A stretch of 64,000 bases of DNA from JAFDZV01 sp964455525 (lineage in GTDB: Bacteria > Bacteroidota > Ignavibacteria > OLB7), in NCBI GenBank assembly GCA_964455525.1, contig CAYVWR010000002.1:496001-560000 (forward strand), read 5' to 3'. Positions 7,751 to 16,228 of this stretch are shown one piece after another (within the stretch, counting starts at the first letter, position 1; each line of letters opens with the position of its first letter). Made by a program: the position numbers and the translations under genes. Below the pieces are notes generated by a model. It was not told the DNA's origin. It worked only from the letters and a program-made list of their open reading frames with translations, and searched no databases.

Positions 7751-9631
7751 ATGAGCGGAATCGTCTCCCTTCTGTACGCTGATGGCCGCCCGGTCGAGGA
7801 GCTGCTGCTTCGCCGGATGATCGGAACGCTCCGCCATCGTGGCCGGGGGGAGGATCTTCTTCGGCTGCGCGATGGCGTGGGCCTGGCTCTCAGGGGCGGG
7901 CAGATGCCGCAGGAGGGAGCCGCCGGTCGCCGAGGCGATGGTCTCTGGCTTGTGGCCGATGCCCGTATCGACAACCGCGACCGGCTGCCGGAGATGCTTG
8001 GCATAGGAAGGGATGGAGAATATTCCGATGCGGAACTGATCCTTTGTGCCTACGAGCGCTGGGGAAGCGAGTGCGCGGCGAAACTGATCGGCGACTTCGC
8101 GTTTGTCCTGCACGATCCGGTTCGGGGGGAAATGCTCTGCGCACGCGATGGCGCCGGTGTCCGCCCTTTGTATTACCATCACGCATCCGATCACGACGGC
8201 GGTTTTTTTGCGGTTGCCTCGGAGATCAAGGCGTTGCTGGCACATCCTGCGATCCCTGGCGATGTCGATGCCACACGGGTGGGAGATTATCTGGCAGGAT
8301 TGTTCGATGACAAGGAGATAACGTTCTACAGGGCTGTCCGGCGGCTCCCGCCGGGGCATACGCTGGTGGTTGGCCGTTCCGGCGTTCGCCTGTTCCGCCA
8401 TGCGTCCCTGGATACCGGGCGTGAGCTACCGTCCGGCTCTGCCGATCATTATGCCGATGCATTCGGCGAGCTGTTTACCGATGCGGTACGCTGCCGTCTG
8501 TACCGTAGCGGCCCGGTTGGTGCTGCGCTCAGCGGAGGGCTTGATTCCTCGTCGGTTGCGGCCGTCGCACGCGATCTGCTGGCGGCCGGTGGGCGTTCGC
8601 CTCTCCATACCTTTTCGGCGCTGTATGCCCGTCCCGAGGCGGATGAGCATCGGTATATGGAATCCGTCGTAGCTGGCGGCGGCATCATCCCCCACTATAT
8701 CATGGCCGATACGCTCGGCCCGCTCGAAGAGATCGGCCAGATGCTTGCCCATCTCGACGAACCCTTCTTCTCCCCCAATCTCTATATACACTGGCGTCTG
8801 TTCAGGGAAGCATCCGCCAGCGGCTGCCGGGTCTGGCTGGATGGCCTGGATGGCGATACCACGGTCTCGCATGGCATCGGATTGCTGGCGGAGCTTGCCC
8901 GTTCCGGGCGCTTCGGTTCGCTTGGCAGGGAGTTGCGCGCTCTTGCCGGGCGCACCGGCGTGGCGCCCGGCAGATTGTTCCGGCGAACGGTTGTCAATCC
9001 TCTGCTGCTGTATCCGATCCGCAGAACCCTGCACCGTCTGAACGGCACCGCATCCCGTCCCTGGGGGGATGGGGCCATCGTGCGCGATGATGTTGCCCGG
9101 CGCCTGGGGCTTGCCGAGCGTTTCAACGCCAGCATCGGCGAGCTGGCTCCGGCTGTTACGCTTCGCCAGGAGCACGCGAGGCGGCTCGACTGGGGCCTCC
9201 ATGCGTTTATCCTGGAAACCCTCGATAAAAGTGCGGCCCGCTTCGGTCTGGAGCCGCGTTATCCCTTCTACGACAGCCGCCTTGTCGATTTCTGTCTGGC
9301 GCTCCCGCCGCAGCAGAAGCTCCATGATGGCTGGACCCGTGCGGTGCTTCGCAATGCGATGCGGGGAATTCTGCCGGACGCGGTGCGCTTGCGCACCACA
9401 AAGGGCGATCCCTCCGCCAGCTTCTTTACGGCTCTTCGCAGAGATGGGGGCGATATCATCTCCGCGGTTGCGGAGGATGGTTCCGGAGCGCTGGCAGAGT
9501 ATATCGATATGAAGAAGTTCGCGGCAATTGCCGTCCGGTTCCTGCGTGGGGATGGGGGGAGCCAGGAGACGATGGAGTTATGGAAGGGGCTTACCCTGGG
9601 GCTGTGGCTGCAACAGCGTGCCGCCGGGTGA
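7751..9631 (+). CDS. asparagine-synthetase-like amidotransferase with serine at position 2
   Basis: 626 residues in the two-domain layout of asparagine synthetase B: an N-terminal class II glutamine amidotransferase fold (about 1-190) and a C-terminal ATP-pyrophosphatase domain with the P-loop SGGLDSSSVA at about residue 261 and LDGLDGD, both typical. True enzymes start MCGI, where Cys2 cleaves glutamine; this one starts MSGI, so glutaminase activity is probably lost and the protein may use free ammonia or do a different ATP-dependent amide-forming reaction (inference). Cys-less homologues include lasso-peptide cyclases, but no precursor or leader-processing genes lie nearby. The frame is open 66 codons upstream to 7553; the ATG at 7751 is chosen because MSGI aligns with the family start. 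Confidence 0.85.
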   Translation: MSGIVSLLYADGRPVEELLLRRMIGTLRHRGRGEDLLRLRDGVGLALRGGQMPQEGAAGRRGDGLWLVADARIDNRDRLPEMLGIGRDGEYSDAELILCAYERWGSECAAKLIGDFAFVLHDPVRGEMLCARDGAGVRPLYYHHASDHDGGFFAVASEIKALLAHPAIPGDVDATRVGDYLAGLFDDKEITFYRAVRRLPPGHTLVVGRSGVRLFRHASLDTGRELPSGSADHYADAFGELFTDAVRCRLYRSGPVGAALSGGLDSSSVAAVARDLLAAGGRSPLHTFSALYARPEADEHRYMESVVAGGGIIPHYIMADTLGPLEEIGQMLAHLDEPFFSPNLYIHWRLFREASASGCRVWLDGLDGDTTVSHGIGLLAELARSGRFGSLGRELRALAGRTGVAPGRLFRRTVVNPLLLYPIRRTLHRLNGTASRPWGDGAIVRDDVARRLGLAERFNASIGELAPAVTLRQEHARRLDWGLHAFILETLDKSAARFGLEPRYPFYDSRLVDFCLALPPQQKLHDGWTRAVLRNAMRGILPDAVRLRTTKGDPSASFFTALRRDGGDIISAVAEDGSGALAEYIDMKKFAAIAVRFLRGDGGSQETMELWKGLTLGLWLQQRAAG

Positions 9632-9880
9632 TCGTGCCCCCGCCCTGGTGGCAGCATCGGTGCTTTCTGGCAGAGGTCGTGCTGCACTCTGAACTGGCGC
9701 TGCGAACTCTCCGGGGACCGCCGCTGTCTGCTACAGCAGCGTGCGTTGAGTCCCGAGGCGAAGATCAGGGCCGGACATCCGTTGCCGCAATTCCCGGTTC
9801 TATTTTTCTCTCCCGTTGCCTATCCGGTCTATGCACGGCATTGGCCGATGCCCGTCATCCTTCATATCTCTATCCAGCCG

Positions 9881-12034
9881 ATGGCCCGATCATGTGCTTT
9901 CATCCTCCTTGCTCTTTTCATCCTGGTCCTGCTGCCGGGGGATATCCGGCTGGCGGCACAGACGCCGCCCGGCTCGGTGCCCGATCGTGCGGGGCTTCAG
10001 ATTCCCGACAGTCTCTGGGCGCGTGTTCTCTCCGGGCTTGATGCCACAGGGGGAGCGATCGGTTATACGGCCGACGAGATGTATGGGTACAACCCGGACC
10101 CGCTGGTGTTGCGCACGGTCTGGGGATTGTTCCGGGATGTGCGGTCGGTGCTGCGGTACAGCGGCCAGACCAGCAGCGCCCTGCTCGATAACGCGCACGA
10201 TCCGGCCTCGGTGGTGCGTATCGGTTATTCGCTCACGGATATCTCGGCCGGCCGCAATCTCCCATCCGCAGATGATTCGCTCTGGAATGCATCGTCTGCT
10301 ACCAGACGTTATCGCGATTCCGATGCCGCGCTCGACTCGATGACTGCCGGTTCGGTGCAAGGGGGGAGGCTCCTGGCCGATCTGCGTGCGCGATGGCGCA
10401 TGCTCCCCGATCATCTTCGGATGTTTGTGGTTCGGCTCTATCAGGGGGCGGTGGAATCGGGCGAGTGGTTTCAGGGGGTCTATCCGGATCTGCTGATCCT
10501 TCAGGCGCTCGGCGTGAAAACCCCGGAGGAGGCAACCGCCGAGCGTCTCTATGCGCTGGCGTTGCAGCCCTGGGCGGAGGAGCGGATGGGGCAGCCTGCC
10601 GTCCGCGACGGGTCTGTTTTCGAGATCATCGAGCGGACCGATCGCAGGCGGCTCGCGTTTGCATCGGCGATTATGGCCACCCATATCCGGGATGCGCTCA
10701 ATGCCTATTCTGCCGCCGATTCCCTTGTTCAAGAGCACGGCGATATTCCCGCGCTGGATATCCCGACCCCTCTTGGCACGATCGCCATACGAGGCAGAGG
10801 GGATGATGTGATCGGCGGGGATTATTTCCTTGTCGTCGATCTCGGTGGCGATGATCGCTATCATGGCCGTCTTGGAACGCCCCTGTCGCTTGCCCGGCCC
10901 ATTGGCCTTGTTGTGGATCTTGGCGGTGACGACCGCTACGAGGAAACCTCGATTCCGGCAACGCTTGGGTGTGGCCTGTTTGGCTTCGGTGCGATTGTGG
11001 ACGTGAAGGGGAACGATTTCTATCGTTGCCGCGAGTCGGGGCTGGGAGCCGCCTGGTTTGGTACCGGGCTTCTGCTTGATATGGAGGGCGACGACGTCTA
11101 CGTGGTCGATAGCCTCTGGGGGGAGGGTGTGGCGCACATCGGGGTAGGGGCCTTGGTGGATCTTGCCGGGGACGATTCCTATACCTGCGGGAGCCAGTCG
11201 CAAGGGCTGGGGTGCACGCTCGGTGCGGGGCTTCTGGTGGATCGTGCCGGGAACGATCGCTACATTGCTCGCGATGACGGGGCCATCTCCGAGCTTTATC
11301 TCGGCCAGTCGGTTTCAATGTCGCAGGGGGTTGGGTATGGCCGCCGTGCCGATCTTGGCGATGGGCATAGCCTTGCCGGCGGCGTTGGCGTGCTGGTTGA
11401 TGGTGCTGGTGATGATTCTTACAGCGCCCCGGTCTGGTCGCAGGGGGCCGGGTACTGGTGGGGGCTGGGGATTCTGGAGGATCGGAGCGGGAATGATGTC
11501 TACAGGAGCGGTAAATATTCGCTTGGCAGCGCGGCGCATTTTGCCATTGGCTGCAAGGTCGATCTTTCCGGTGATGATAGTTATTCGATCGGCTACGACT
11601 CGGCCAAGAACCAGTATAATGGCCATGCACGCGATGGCTCCGTGGGCATCTCGATCGACGGTGACGGGAACGATCGGTATTTCCTGAAATCCCACTGTGG
11701 TGGCTCTGCCGATCTTGGCAGCATCGGGTTCTTCTGGGATCGCCGTGGCGATGACGAGTATACGCTCTATTATGAGCAATCGGGGGAGCCTACCGGCTGG
11801 CCCGATACGCCGCCGCTTGGCACTGCCACGCTCTATCCGCCGTTCAATAGTTTTCGCGACGATCTGCCATCGTACGGGCTGTTCCTGGATACTGGCGGAA
11901 ACGATCGTTATCTCTGGGACAAGCGGGGAAGCTCCATCGTCCACTGGGATCATTCTCCCGGCGACGGACAACGCTGGCGGAGCAGGCGGAGCGGGATTTC
12001 ACGGGGGTTTGGTGCCGATCTGGGATGGTGGTGA
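9881..12034 (+). CDS. secreted protein with twelve G-[DN]-D-x-Y repeats
   Basis: 717 residues. A signal peptide (MARSCAFILLALFILVLLPG, cut near LAAQ at residue 27) leads into about 290 residues of largely helical sequence, then a repeat region from about residue 320 to 680. Twelve units carry the core G-[DN]-D-x-Y (LGGDDRY, LGGDDRY, VKGNDFY, MEGDDVY, LAGDDSY, RAGNDRY, GAGDDSY, RSGNDVY, LSGDDSY, GDGNDRY, RRGDDEY, TGGNDRY), the first ones 26-28 residues apart, with a Gly-rich spacer such as SQGLGCTLGAGLLVD before many of them. Asp/Asn-Gly-rich repeats of this sort suggest calcium binding and a stacked beta-solenoid, but the spacing is unlike the nonapeptide RTX repeats. Function unknown. A start at 9746 is open but would bury the signal peptide. 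Confidence 0.85.
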   Translation: MARSCAFILLALFILVLLPGDIRLAAQTPPGSVPDRAGLQIPDSLWARVLSGLDATGGAIGYTADEMYGYNPDPLVLRTVWGLFRDVRSVLRYSGQTSSALLDNAHDPASVVRIGYSLTDISAGRNLPSADDSLWNASSATRRYRDSDAALDSMTAGSVQGGRLLADLRARWRMLPDHLRMFVVRLYQGAVESGEWFQGVYPDLLILQALGVKTPEEATAERLYALALQPWAEERMGQPAVRDGSVFEIIERTDRRRLAFASAIMATHIRDALNAYSAADSLVQEHGDIPALDIPTPLGTIAIRGRGDDVIGGDYFLVVDLGGDDRYHGRLGTPLSLARPIGLVVDLGGDDRYEETSIPATLGCGLFGFGAIVDVKGNDFYRCRESGLGAAWFGTGLLLDMEGDDVYVVDSLWGEGVAHIGVGALVDLAGDDSYTCGSQSQGLGCTLGAGLLVDRAGNDRYIARDDGAISELYLGQSVSMSQGVGYGRRADLGDGHSLAGGVGVLVDGAGDDSYSAPVWSQGAGYWWGLGILEDRSGNDVYRSGKYSLGSAAHFAIGCKVDLSGDDSYSIGYDSAKNQYNGHARDGSVGISIDGDGNDRYFLKSHCGGSADLGSIGFFWDRRGDDEYTLYYEQSGEPTGWPDTPPLGTATLYPPFNSFRDDLPSYGLFLDTGGNDRYLWDKRGSSIVHWDHSPGDGQRWRSRRSGISRGFGADLGWW

Positions 12035-12046
12035 GGGCACCCGGAT

Positions 12047-12067
12047 GCACGCCCTCATGGGGCGTGC
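12047..12067 (+). terminator. short hairpin after the repeat-protein gene
   Basis: GCACGCCC (12047-12054) pairs perfectly with GGGCGTGC (12060-12067) around a 5-nt loop, 13 nt after the stop codon. There is no T-run after it, so termination is only a suggestion. Confidence 0.35.
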
Positions 12068-12138
12068 CAGGTTCTGGAATCGCCGATGAGGAGATGGCAC
12101 GGCAGATATATCTATCATGAAAAGCAGGAGCGCAAACG

Positions 12139-12663
12139 ATGGCTGCACCGGATAGGAAACCCGATGGGAATGATAGGAATATAGTAAGCCCGCAACGTAG
12201 GCATCAGGCGTTGGTGCCGCTCTCACACGACCACCATCAGGGGCTTGTGGCGGCGCAACGTTTGAAACGGGGGGAACCTGCCTACCGGAGTTCCAGTGAG
12301 CCGTGTGGTTCCATACTGGAGCTTTGGGAGAAGGATCTGGCGTTCCATTTTCATCAGGAGGAGACGTTGCTCTTTGTGCATGCCGGTGGTGAGAGCATCC
12401 TGCCCGTTCTGGTTCGCCGTGCACTCGACGAACACGATGCGTTTCGGGAGATGGTGGAGGCCTGCCGCGCCGGCCGCTGCGATAGTGCGCTTGTGCGCCG
12501 CTTCGGCGCATTGCTGGAGTCGCATATCAGATTCGAGGAACGGGAGTTGTTCCCGGCATTTCAGCAGTGGCTTGCTGCGCCCGACATCGAGGCGATCGGC
12601 ACGGAGATCCGGGGCGAGCGGGAGGGCAGGGATGCCCTGGCCTGCGATTCCGGCGGGGCCTGA
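12139..12663 (+). CDS. hemerythrin-like (HHE domain) protein
   Basis: 174 residues of a four-helix HHE cation-binding domain. Expected iron ligands are visible in order: HDHHQG near residue 34, HFHQEE near 72, DEHDAF near 95 and HIRFEERELFP near 131. Proteins of this family bind a di-iron centre and sense or handle oxygen, nitric oxide or iron. It is cytoplasmic (no signal peptide). It converges on another HHE-type gene 68 nt away on the opposite strand, a paired arrangement that suggests a shared role. The ATG at 12139 gives a protein of normal length, although an 18-residue polar head precedes the domain. Confidence 0.88.
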   Translation: MAAPDRKPDGNDRNIVSPQRRHQALVPLSHDHHQGLVAAQRLKRGEPAYRSSSEPCGSILELWEKDLAFHFHQEETLLFVHAGGESILPVLVRRALDEHDAFREMVEACRAGRCDSALVRRFGALLESHIRFEERELFPAFQQWLAAPDIEAIGTEIRGEREGRDALACDSGGA

Positions 12664-12730
12664 AGCCATGCACGCAGAGGCGCAAAGAAGCTGAATGCCT
12701 GTCTGCGCCTGTGCGTGATGATCCCGGTGT

Positions 12731-13276
12731 TTAGAAGCTGCTTGGAAGCGTTATCTGGATACGCCGATGGCGGTGCATCCGCAGGCTGAGATCATGTTTC
12801 TCATCGGCGTTCAATGCCTTCTCGGCCTCCGGGAATACCGTTGTGTTTTCTACGTCTATATGGCGATGGTAGAAACCTGTCAGCCACAGCGCACGTTCGG
12901 CAAACTCATTGAGCTGGTTCCTGTCGACATCGGCTCCGCTGGCAGAGAGCGCCTCGAACCGCCCGGCGAGCCATGCCTCGGTCTGCTCTGCTTCATCATG
13001 ATCGTCCAGGAGACCCTGGATGGCAATGCCGCGCTGGGCCAGAAGCGGAAAGAGGCCTTCCTCCTCGTCGCGTGTATGGTTGGCGACATTTTCGCTGATG
13101 AAGTGGAATGTCTCCAGCCAGATGCTATGCTGCCGTGTAAATGCTGGTTCCCCTTCTTCAATGATCTGCCGTGCCATGGTCTCAATGGTCATCATACGCC
13201 TCAGGATGCCCTCGTGGCAGCGGTACAGCGCTTCGATCGGCCTACTGAAATCGGGGACGTTTCCAAGGAGTTGCAT
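12731..13276 (-). CDS. hemerythrin-like (HHE domain) protein
   Basis: 181 residues, four-helix HHE domain: LYRCHEGILRRM near residue 17, HTRDEEEGLFPLL near 66, DDHDEAEQTEAWL near 88 and FYHRHIDVENTTVFP near 134 supply the His, Asp and Glu iron ligands. It is similar in layout to the neighbour at 12139 but too diverged to be a recent copy. Likely role: iron, oxygen or NO binding in the cytoplasm. The ATG at 13276 is chosen because GGAAGG stands five bases before it; an in-frame start at 13321 has no such site. Its promoter would lie in the gap upstream of the tRNA operon, transcribed divergently from it. Confidence 0.9.
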   Translation of the reverse strand: MQLLGNVPDFSRPIEALYRCHEGILRRMMTIETMARQIIEEGEPAFTRQHSIWLETFHFISENVANHTRDEEEGLFPLLAQRGIAIQGLLDDHDEAEQTEAWLAGRFEALSASGADVDRNQLNEFAERALWLTGFYHRHIDVENTTVFPEAEKALNADEKHDLSLRMHRHRRIQITLPSSF

Positions 13277-13649
13277 AAGATCCTTCCGTTTATTGAGTAG
13301 GTATGCCAGGAAGATCGCCATGCGATCTGTCTGCCGGTTCCGGCCGCATCGGGGTGGACGGTTTGTGGCGGTAATGCGTGTGTATGAAAGTGGGTTTTTG
13401 CCCGTACATACAGGGCGTAATCTGTGCTATAGAGGTAAAGATTTGCAATCGCATATGCTTCTGTATGGCGTTGGTGGTGAGAAAAGTAGTATTCTCGCAG
13501 CCCTGCCTCTGGAATCCGGGAGCAGGATGGTATGGCCAGCGCCCATACCACGCAGGCAAGAGAGAGGGAGGCAGAAGGGGATGCCGATGCGGAGGGGAAC
13601 AACAGGTAGCAACGGATTGTGAAATGTGATCCTCTCGCGAAAAAAGATT
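13277..13649. other. intergenic region, divergent promoters
   Basis: No gene is recognised here. It lies between the minus-strand hemerythrin gene and the plus-strand tRNA operon. A perfect 8-bp hairpin (TGGTATGG/CCATACCA) lies near 13530-13555. An A6 stretch at 13640-13645 precedes the promoter described next and could act as an UP-like element. Confidence 0.4.
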
Positions 13650-13680
13650 TTGACTCGGGAGAATTCGTAGCGTATATTTG
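13649..13680 (+). promoter_or_regulatory. promoter of the tRNA-secE-nusG-rpl-rpo operon
   Basis: TTGACT at 13650-13655 and TATATT at 13673-13678 are 17 nt apart, a good primary-sigma promoter. The same bases also read TTTG (13649-13652), a 20-nt spacer and TATATTTG (13673-13680), the Bacteroidota consensus TTTG-N19-21-TAnnTTTG. Transcription would start near 13686-13690, about 45 nt before tRNA-Tyr. Confidence 0.75.
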
Positions 13681-13730
13681 CAAGCTCTTCAGCAAATCAT
13701 CTCTAAGCCAACGATTTGCTTTGACAACCT

Positions 13731-13816
13731 GGGCAGGTGGCCGAGTGGCTAAAGGCGACAGACTGTAAATCTGTTCTCGTAAGAGTTCGGAGGTTCGAAT
13801 CCTTCCCTGCCCACCA
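13731..13816 (+). tRNA. tRNA-Tyr (GTA)
   Basis: Acceptor GGGCAGG (13731-13737) pairs with CCTGCCC (13806-13812); anticodon stem ACAGA/TCTGT encloses loop CTGTAAA with anticodon GTA at 13765-13767. A long variable arm, typical of tRNA-Tyr, is present and the CCA end is encoded (13814-13816). Confidence 0.97.
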
Positions 13817-14081
13817 TCAGAATCGCCTTCGGGGATTCGATGCAGCTCTTTCACATCAGAATATCTTTCGAAACGAGCCACGTTACGACGTCGGTCCAGG
13901 AACCGATGCTACCGCTCAGCGATCTGCATACCATGGCAGATCCATCGCAATCGGCATTGCGGGAGTAGCTCATCGAGAAGATGCATCATCATGCCCGGCA
14001 GGTTGTTCCAGACCATGCTTCGGGCGCCGAGCATCTTTCACCGCACCCGACCTCGTTTCAGGCTTCAGTAGAATTGTATAC

Positions 14082-14157
<76 letters not shown>

Positions 14158-14234
14158 TCGAGTCACCATGCTGGTGGCCCGGGTGGAGGGGGTATATCTC
14201 CTCTATTCGGGTTGTTTTGTGGGTAGACCGGTAT

Positions 14235-14307
14235 GCGGGAGTAACTCAGTTGGTAGAGTCACAGCCTTCCAAGCTGTTGGTCGCGGGTTCGAGTCCCGTC
14301 TCCCGCT
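14235..14307 (+). tRNA. tRNA-Gly (TCC)
   Basis: Acceptor GCGGGAG (14235-14241) pairs with CTCCCGC (14300-14306). Anticodon stem ACAGC/GCTGT encloses CTTCCAA, anticodon TCC at 14268-14270. T arm GGGTTCGAGTCCC is intact. CCA is not encoded, unlike in the two tRNAs upstream. Confidence 0.96.
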
Positions 14308-14422
14308 CTTTCTTCGCAGGGGAGCCATTGGCTGGCGCCTCCCCCGGTTTTCCGGAGAGGGCTATTCCGATGGATTGCTTTGCACGACGTCATCGAAGAG
14401 ATTTCATTTCCGGAACAAGGCC

Positions 14423-14572
14423 ATGCGCGATATCATTACGCTGGAATGCACTGAGTGCAAGCGTCGTAACTATACGACGACCAAGAACAAAAAGAAGCAG
14501 TCGGGTCGTATTGAGCACAAGAAGTTCTGCAGGTGGGATAACAAGCGGACAGTGCACAAGGAAACCAAGTAA
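14423..14572 (+). CDS. rpmG: 50S ribosomal protein L33
   Basis: 49 residues starting MRDIITLECTECKRRNYTTT and ending HKETK; structural protein of the large ribosomal subunit. Two CxxC-like pairs are expected in zinc-binding L33: CTEC is present near residue 9, but the second pair is reduced to one Cys (FCRWD), so zinc binding is doubtful. It sits between tRNA-Gly and tRNA-Trp at the place where tuf is found in many bacteria, and is transcribed with secE and nusG. The ATG at 14423 matches the family start; longer frames upstream run through the tRNA-Gly gene and are not real. Confidence 0.95.
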   Translation: MRDIITLECTECKRRNYTTTKNKKKQSGRIEHKKFCRWDNKRTVHKETK

Positions 14573-14665
14573 GTGTGAAATTCTCGGCGTTCCGCCTGGC
14601 CGAATGCGGTGAGCGGCCTTCCGGCTCAGGCATCTGCGATCGGGGGGGGGGACGAGAATGGATTT

Positions 14666-14738
14666 ACGGGCGTAGCTCAATTGGTAGAGCGACGGTCTCC
14701 AAAACCGTAGGTTGCGGGTTCAATTCCTGCCGCCCGTG
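14666..14738 (+). tRNA. tRNA-Trp (CCA)
   Basis: Acceptor ACGGGCG (14666-14672) pairs with CGCCCGT (14731-14737), discriminator G. Anticodon stem ACGGT/ACCGT encloses CTCCAAA with anticodon CCA at 14699-14701. The 3' CCA is not encoded. A run of ten G lies at 14642-14651 just upstream. Confidence 0.96.
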
Positions 14739-14816
14739 CAACGATGAACTGTCGGCGTCCACATTTCCTTGCTGCCCGCACCACCTGCGGGCAGTTCTTA
14801 TCCTCGGCAAGCCCCT

Positions 14817-14999
14817 ATGAAGCAGAATCTCGGCACGTTTGTTCGCGAGGTCGGAAACGAAATGAAAAAGGTTTCCTGGCCGAAGAAGGCGCAGCTACAG
14901 GAGTCGACGATCGTCACTATCGTCACCTGCCTGATTATCACTGCTTTCGTGTATGTGGTCGACCTCGTGTTCACACGGCTCTTTAACTTCATTTTCTGA
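14817..14999 (+). CDS. secE: preprotein translocase subunit SecE
   Basis: 60 residues: a short amphipathic N-terminal helix with the conserved EMKKVSWPKK motif (about residues 15-24) followed by one transmembrane segment (IVTIVTCLIITAFVYVVDLVF). This is the minimal, single-membrane-span form of SecE, which clamps SecY in the SecYEG protein-export channel. It follows tRNA-Trp by 78 nt and precedes nusG by 58 nt, the usual secE-nusG order. The ATG at 14817 (MKQNLGTF) matches the family length; the same frame is open further upstream. Confidence 0.96.
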   Translation: MKQNLGTFVREVGNEMKKVSWPKKAQLQESTIVTIVTCLIITAFVYVVDLVFTRLFNFIF

Positions 15000-15057
15000 G
15001 CTGATAGCGAACCAGGGCGCCTCGTCACGATTGAGATTGCACTAGGGAGGTAGATCT

Positions 15058-15612
15058 ATGGTAACAAACGAGCCAACAATCCAGAAGCGGTGGTATGCCA
15101 TCCGGACCTATTCGGGGCATGAGGCTCGCGTCAAGCAGTTGCTTGAGAGCGAGGTGGACCGCCTGGGGCTACAGGAATACGTTCCGACTGTCCTGATCCC
15201 TCTGGAGAAGGTGTTCGAGGTACGTGACGGAAAGAAGAGAACGCGGCAGAAGAATTTCCTTCCAGGCTATGTCCTTGTCGAGGCGATTCTCAACAAGAAG
15301 GTTCGGGATCTGATTCAGAATACCCCGTCGGTGATCAACTTTGTTGGCACCAAGACCGAGCCGGTGCCGCTTCAGCCGGAGGAGATCAGCAAGATTCTCG
15401 ATCGGATCGAAGAGCGCAAGCATGTGGAGACGATCGTCGATTCGTTCCGTGAAGGCGACCCGGTAAAGGTGATCGATGGACCGTTCAACAATTTCTCCGG
15501 CTTCGTTCGCGAGGTCAATGCCAGCAAGCAGAAGCTGAAGGTAGAGGTCTCGATCTTTGGTCGGAAGACTCCGGTTGAGCTTGATTTCTCCCAGGTGGAA
15601 ATAGAGCGTTAG
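15058..15612 (+). CDS. nusG: transcription termination/antitermination factor NusG
   Basis: 184 residues. The NGN domain (KRWYAIRTYSGHEARVKQLL, about residues 10-115) binds RNA polymerase; the C-terminal KOW domain (about 128-184, GDPVKVIDGPFNNFSGFV) contacts Rho, ribosomal protein S10 or other partners. It modulates pausing and termination and couples transcription to translation. A strong ribosome-binding site, GGGAGG, precedes the ATG by about ten bases. It is the second gene of the secE-nusG-rplKAJL-rpoBC operon. Confidence 0.98.
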   Translation: MVTNEPTIQKRWYAIRTYSGHEARVKQLLESEVDRLGLQEYVPTVLIPLEKVFEVRDGKKRTRQKNFLPGYVLVEAILNKKVRDLIQNTPSVINFVGTKTEPVPLQPEEISKILDRIEERKHVETIVDSFREGDPVKVIDGPFNNFSGFVREVNASKQKLKVEVSIFGRKTPVELDFSQVEIER

Positions 15613-15708
15613 TGCCTGCTTGAGCGATTTTGGCACTGTGCAGGCTCTGCTCGTAGGTACGACACTCCCGGCTAGAACGCTTACATCAAGATTTTCAGAT
15701 AGAAGAAC

Positions 15709-16134
15709 ATGGCAAAGAAACTCCTCGGCACATTCAAGCTCCAGATTACCGCAGGGTCGGCGACGATGGCGCCGCCGGTCGGTCCGGCGTTCGGTCAGCG
15801 CGGTCTGAACGGCTCGGAGTTCGTCAAGCAGTTCAACGCGAAGACCCAGAAGGATGGAGGCATCCTCACCCCGGTGCTGGTGAGCTTCTATTCCGACAAG
15901 AGCTTCACCTTTGTTGTGAAGAGTCCTCCCGCGCCGGTGCTTATCGTCAAGGCGCTCAGCATCGCGAAGGGTTCGGCCGAGCCGAACCGCAACAAGGTAG
16001 GGACGATCACCCATGCCCAGCTTGAGGAGATCGCCAAGACGAAGATGGGGGATCTGAACTGCGACACGCTTGAGAGCGCCATCTCGATGCTCTCCGGCAC
16101 CGCCCGTTCGATGGGCGTCACGGTAGAGGGATAA
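15709..16134 (+). CDS. rplK: 50S ribosomal protein L11
   Basis: 141 residues of L11: N-terminal domain with the flexible Gly/Pro-rich part (MAPPVGPAFGQRG, residues about 20-32) that faces the ribosomal GTPase centre, and a C-terminal domain that binds 23S rRNA (KVGTITHAQLEEIAKTKM). It forms the base of the L7/L12 stalk and is the site at which RelA senses stalled ribosomes. ATG at 15709; the start agrees with the family. Gap to nusG is 96 nt and to rplA 94 nt. Confidence 0.98.
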   Translation: MAKKLLGTFKLQITAGSATMAPPVGPAFGQRGLNGSEFVKQFNAKTQKDGGILTPVLVSFYSDKSFTFVVKSPPAPVLIVKALSIAKGSAEPNRNKVGTITHAQLEEIAKTKMGDLNCDTLESAISMLSGTARSMGVTVEG

Positions 16135-16228
16135 GACTGGGTTGCGCTCTCTGCGATGCCATCAAGCACGGACGCAGCGAGCTTAATGAACAGGCATTTT
16201 TCAACGTTTCCGTTTCAACCAGAAGGCT

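Noticed and set aside
13721..13726. TTGACA just before tRNA-Tyr
   Set aside because: It is only four bases from the tRNA start, too close to be a -35 for it; the promoter at 13650 fits better.
14168..14422. In-frame N-terminal extension of rpmG
   Set aside because: It runs through the tRNA-Gly gene and is longer than any L33.
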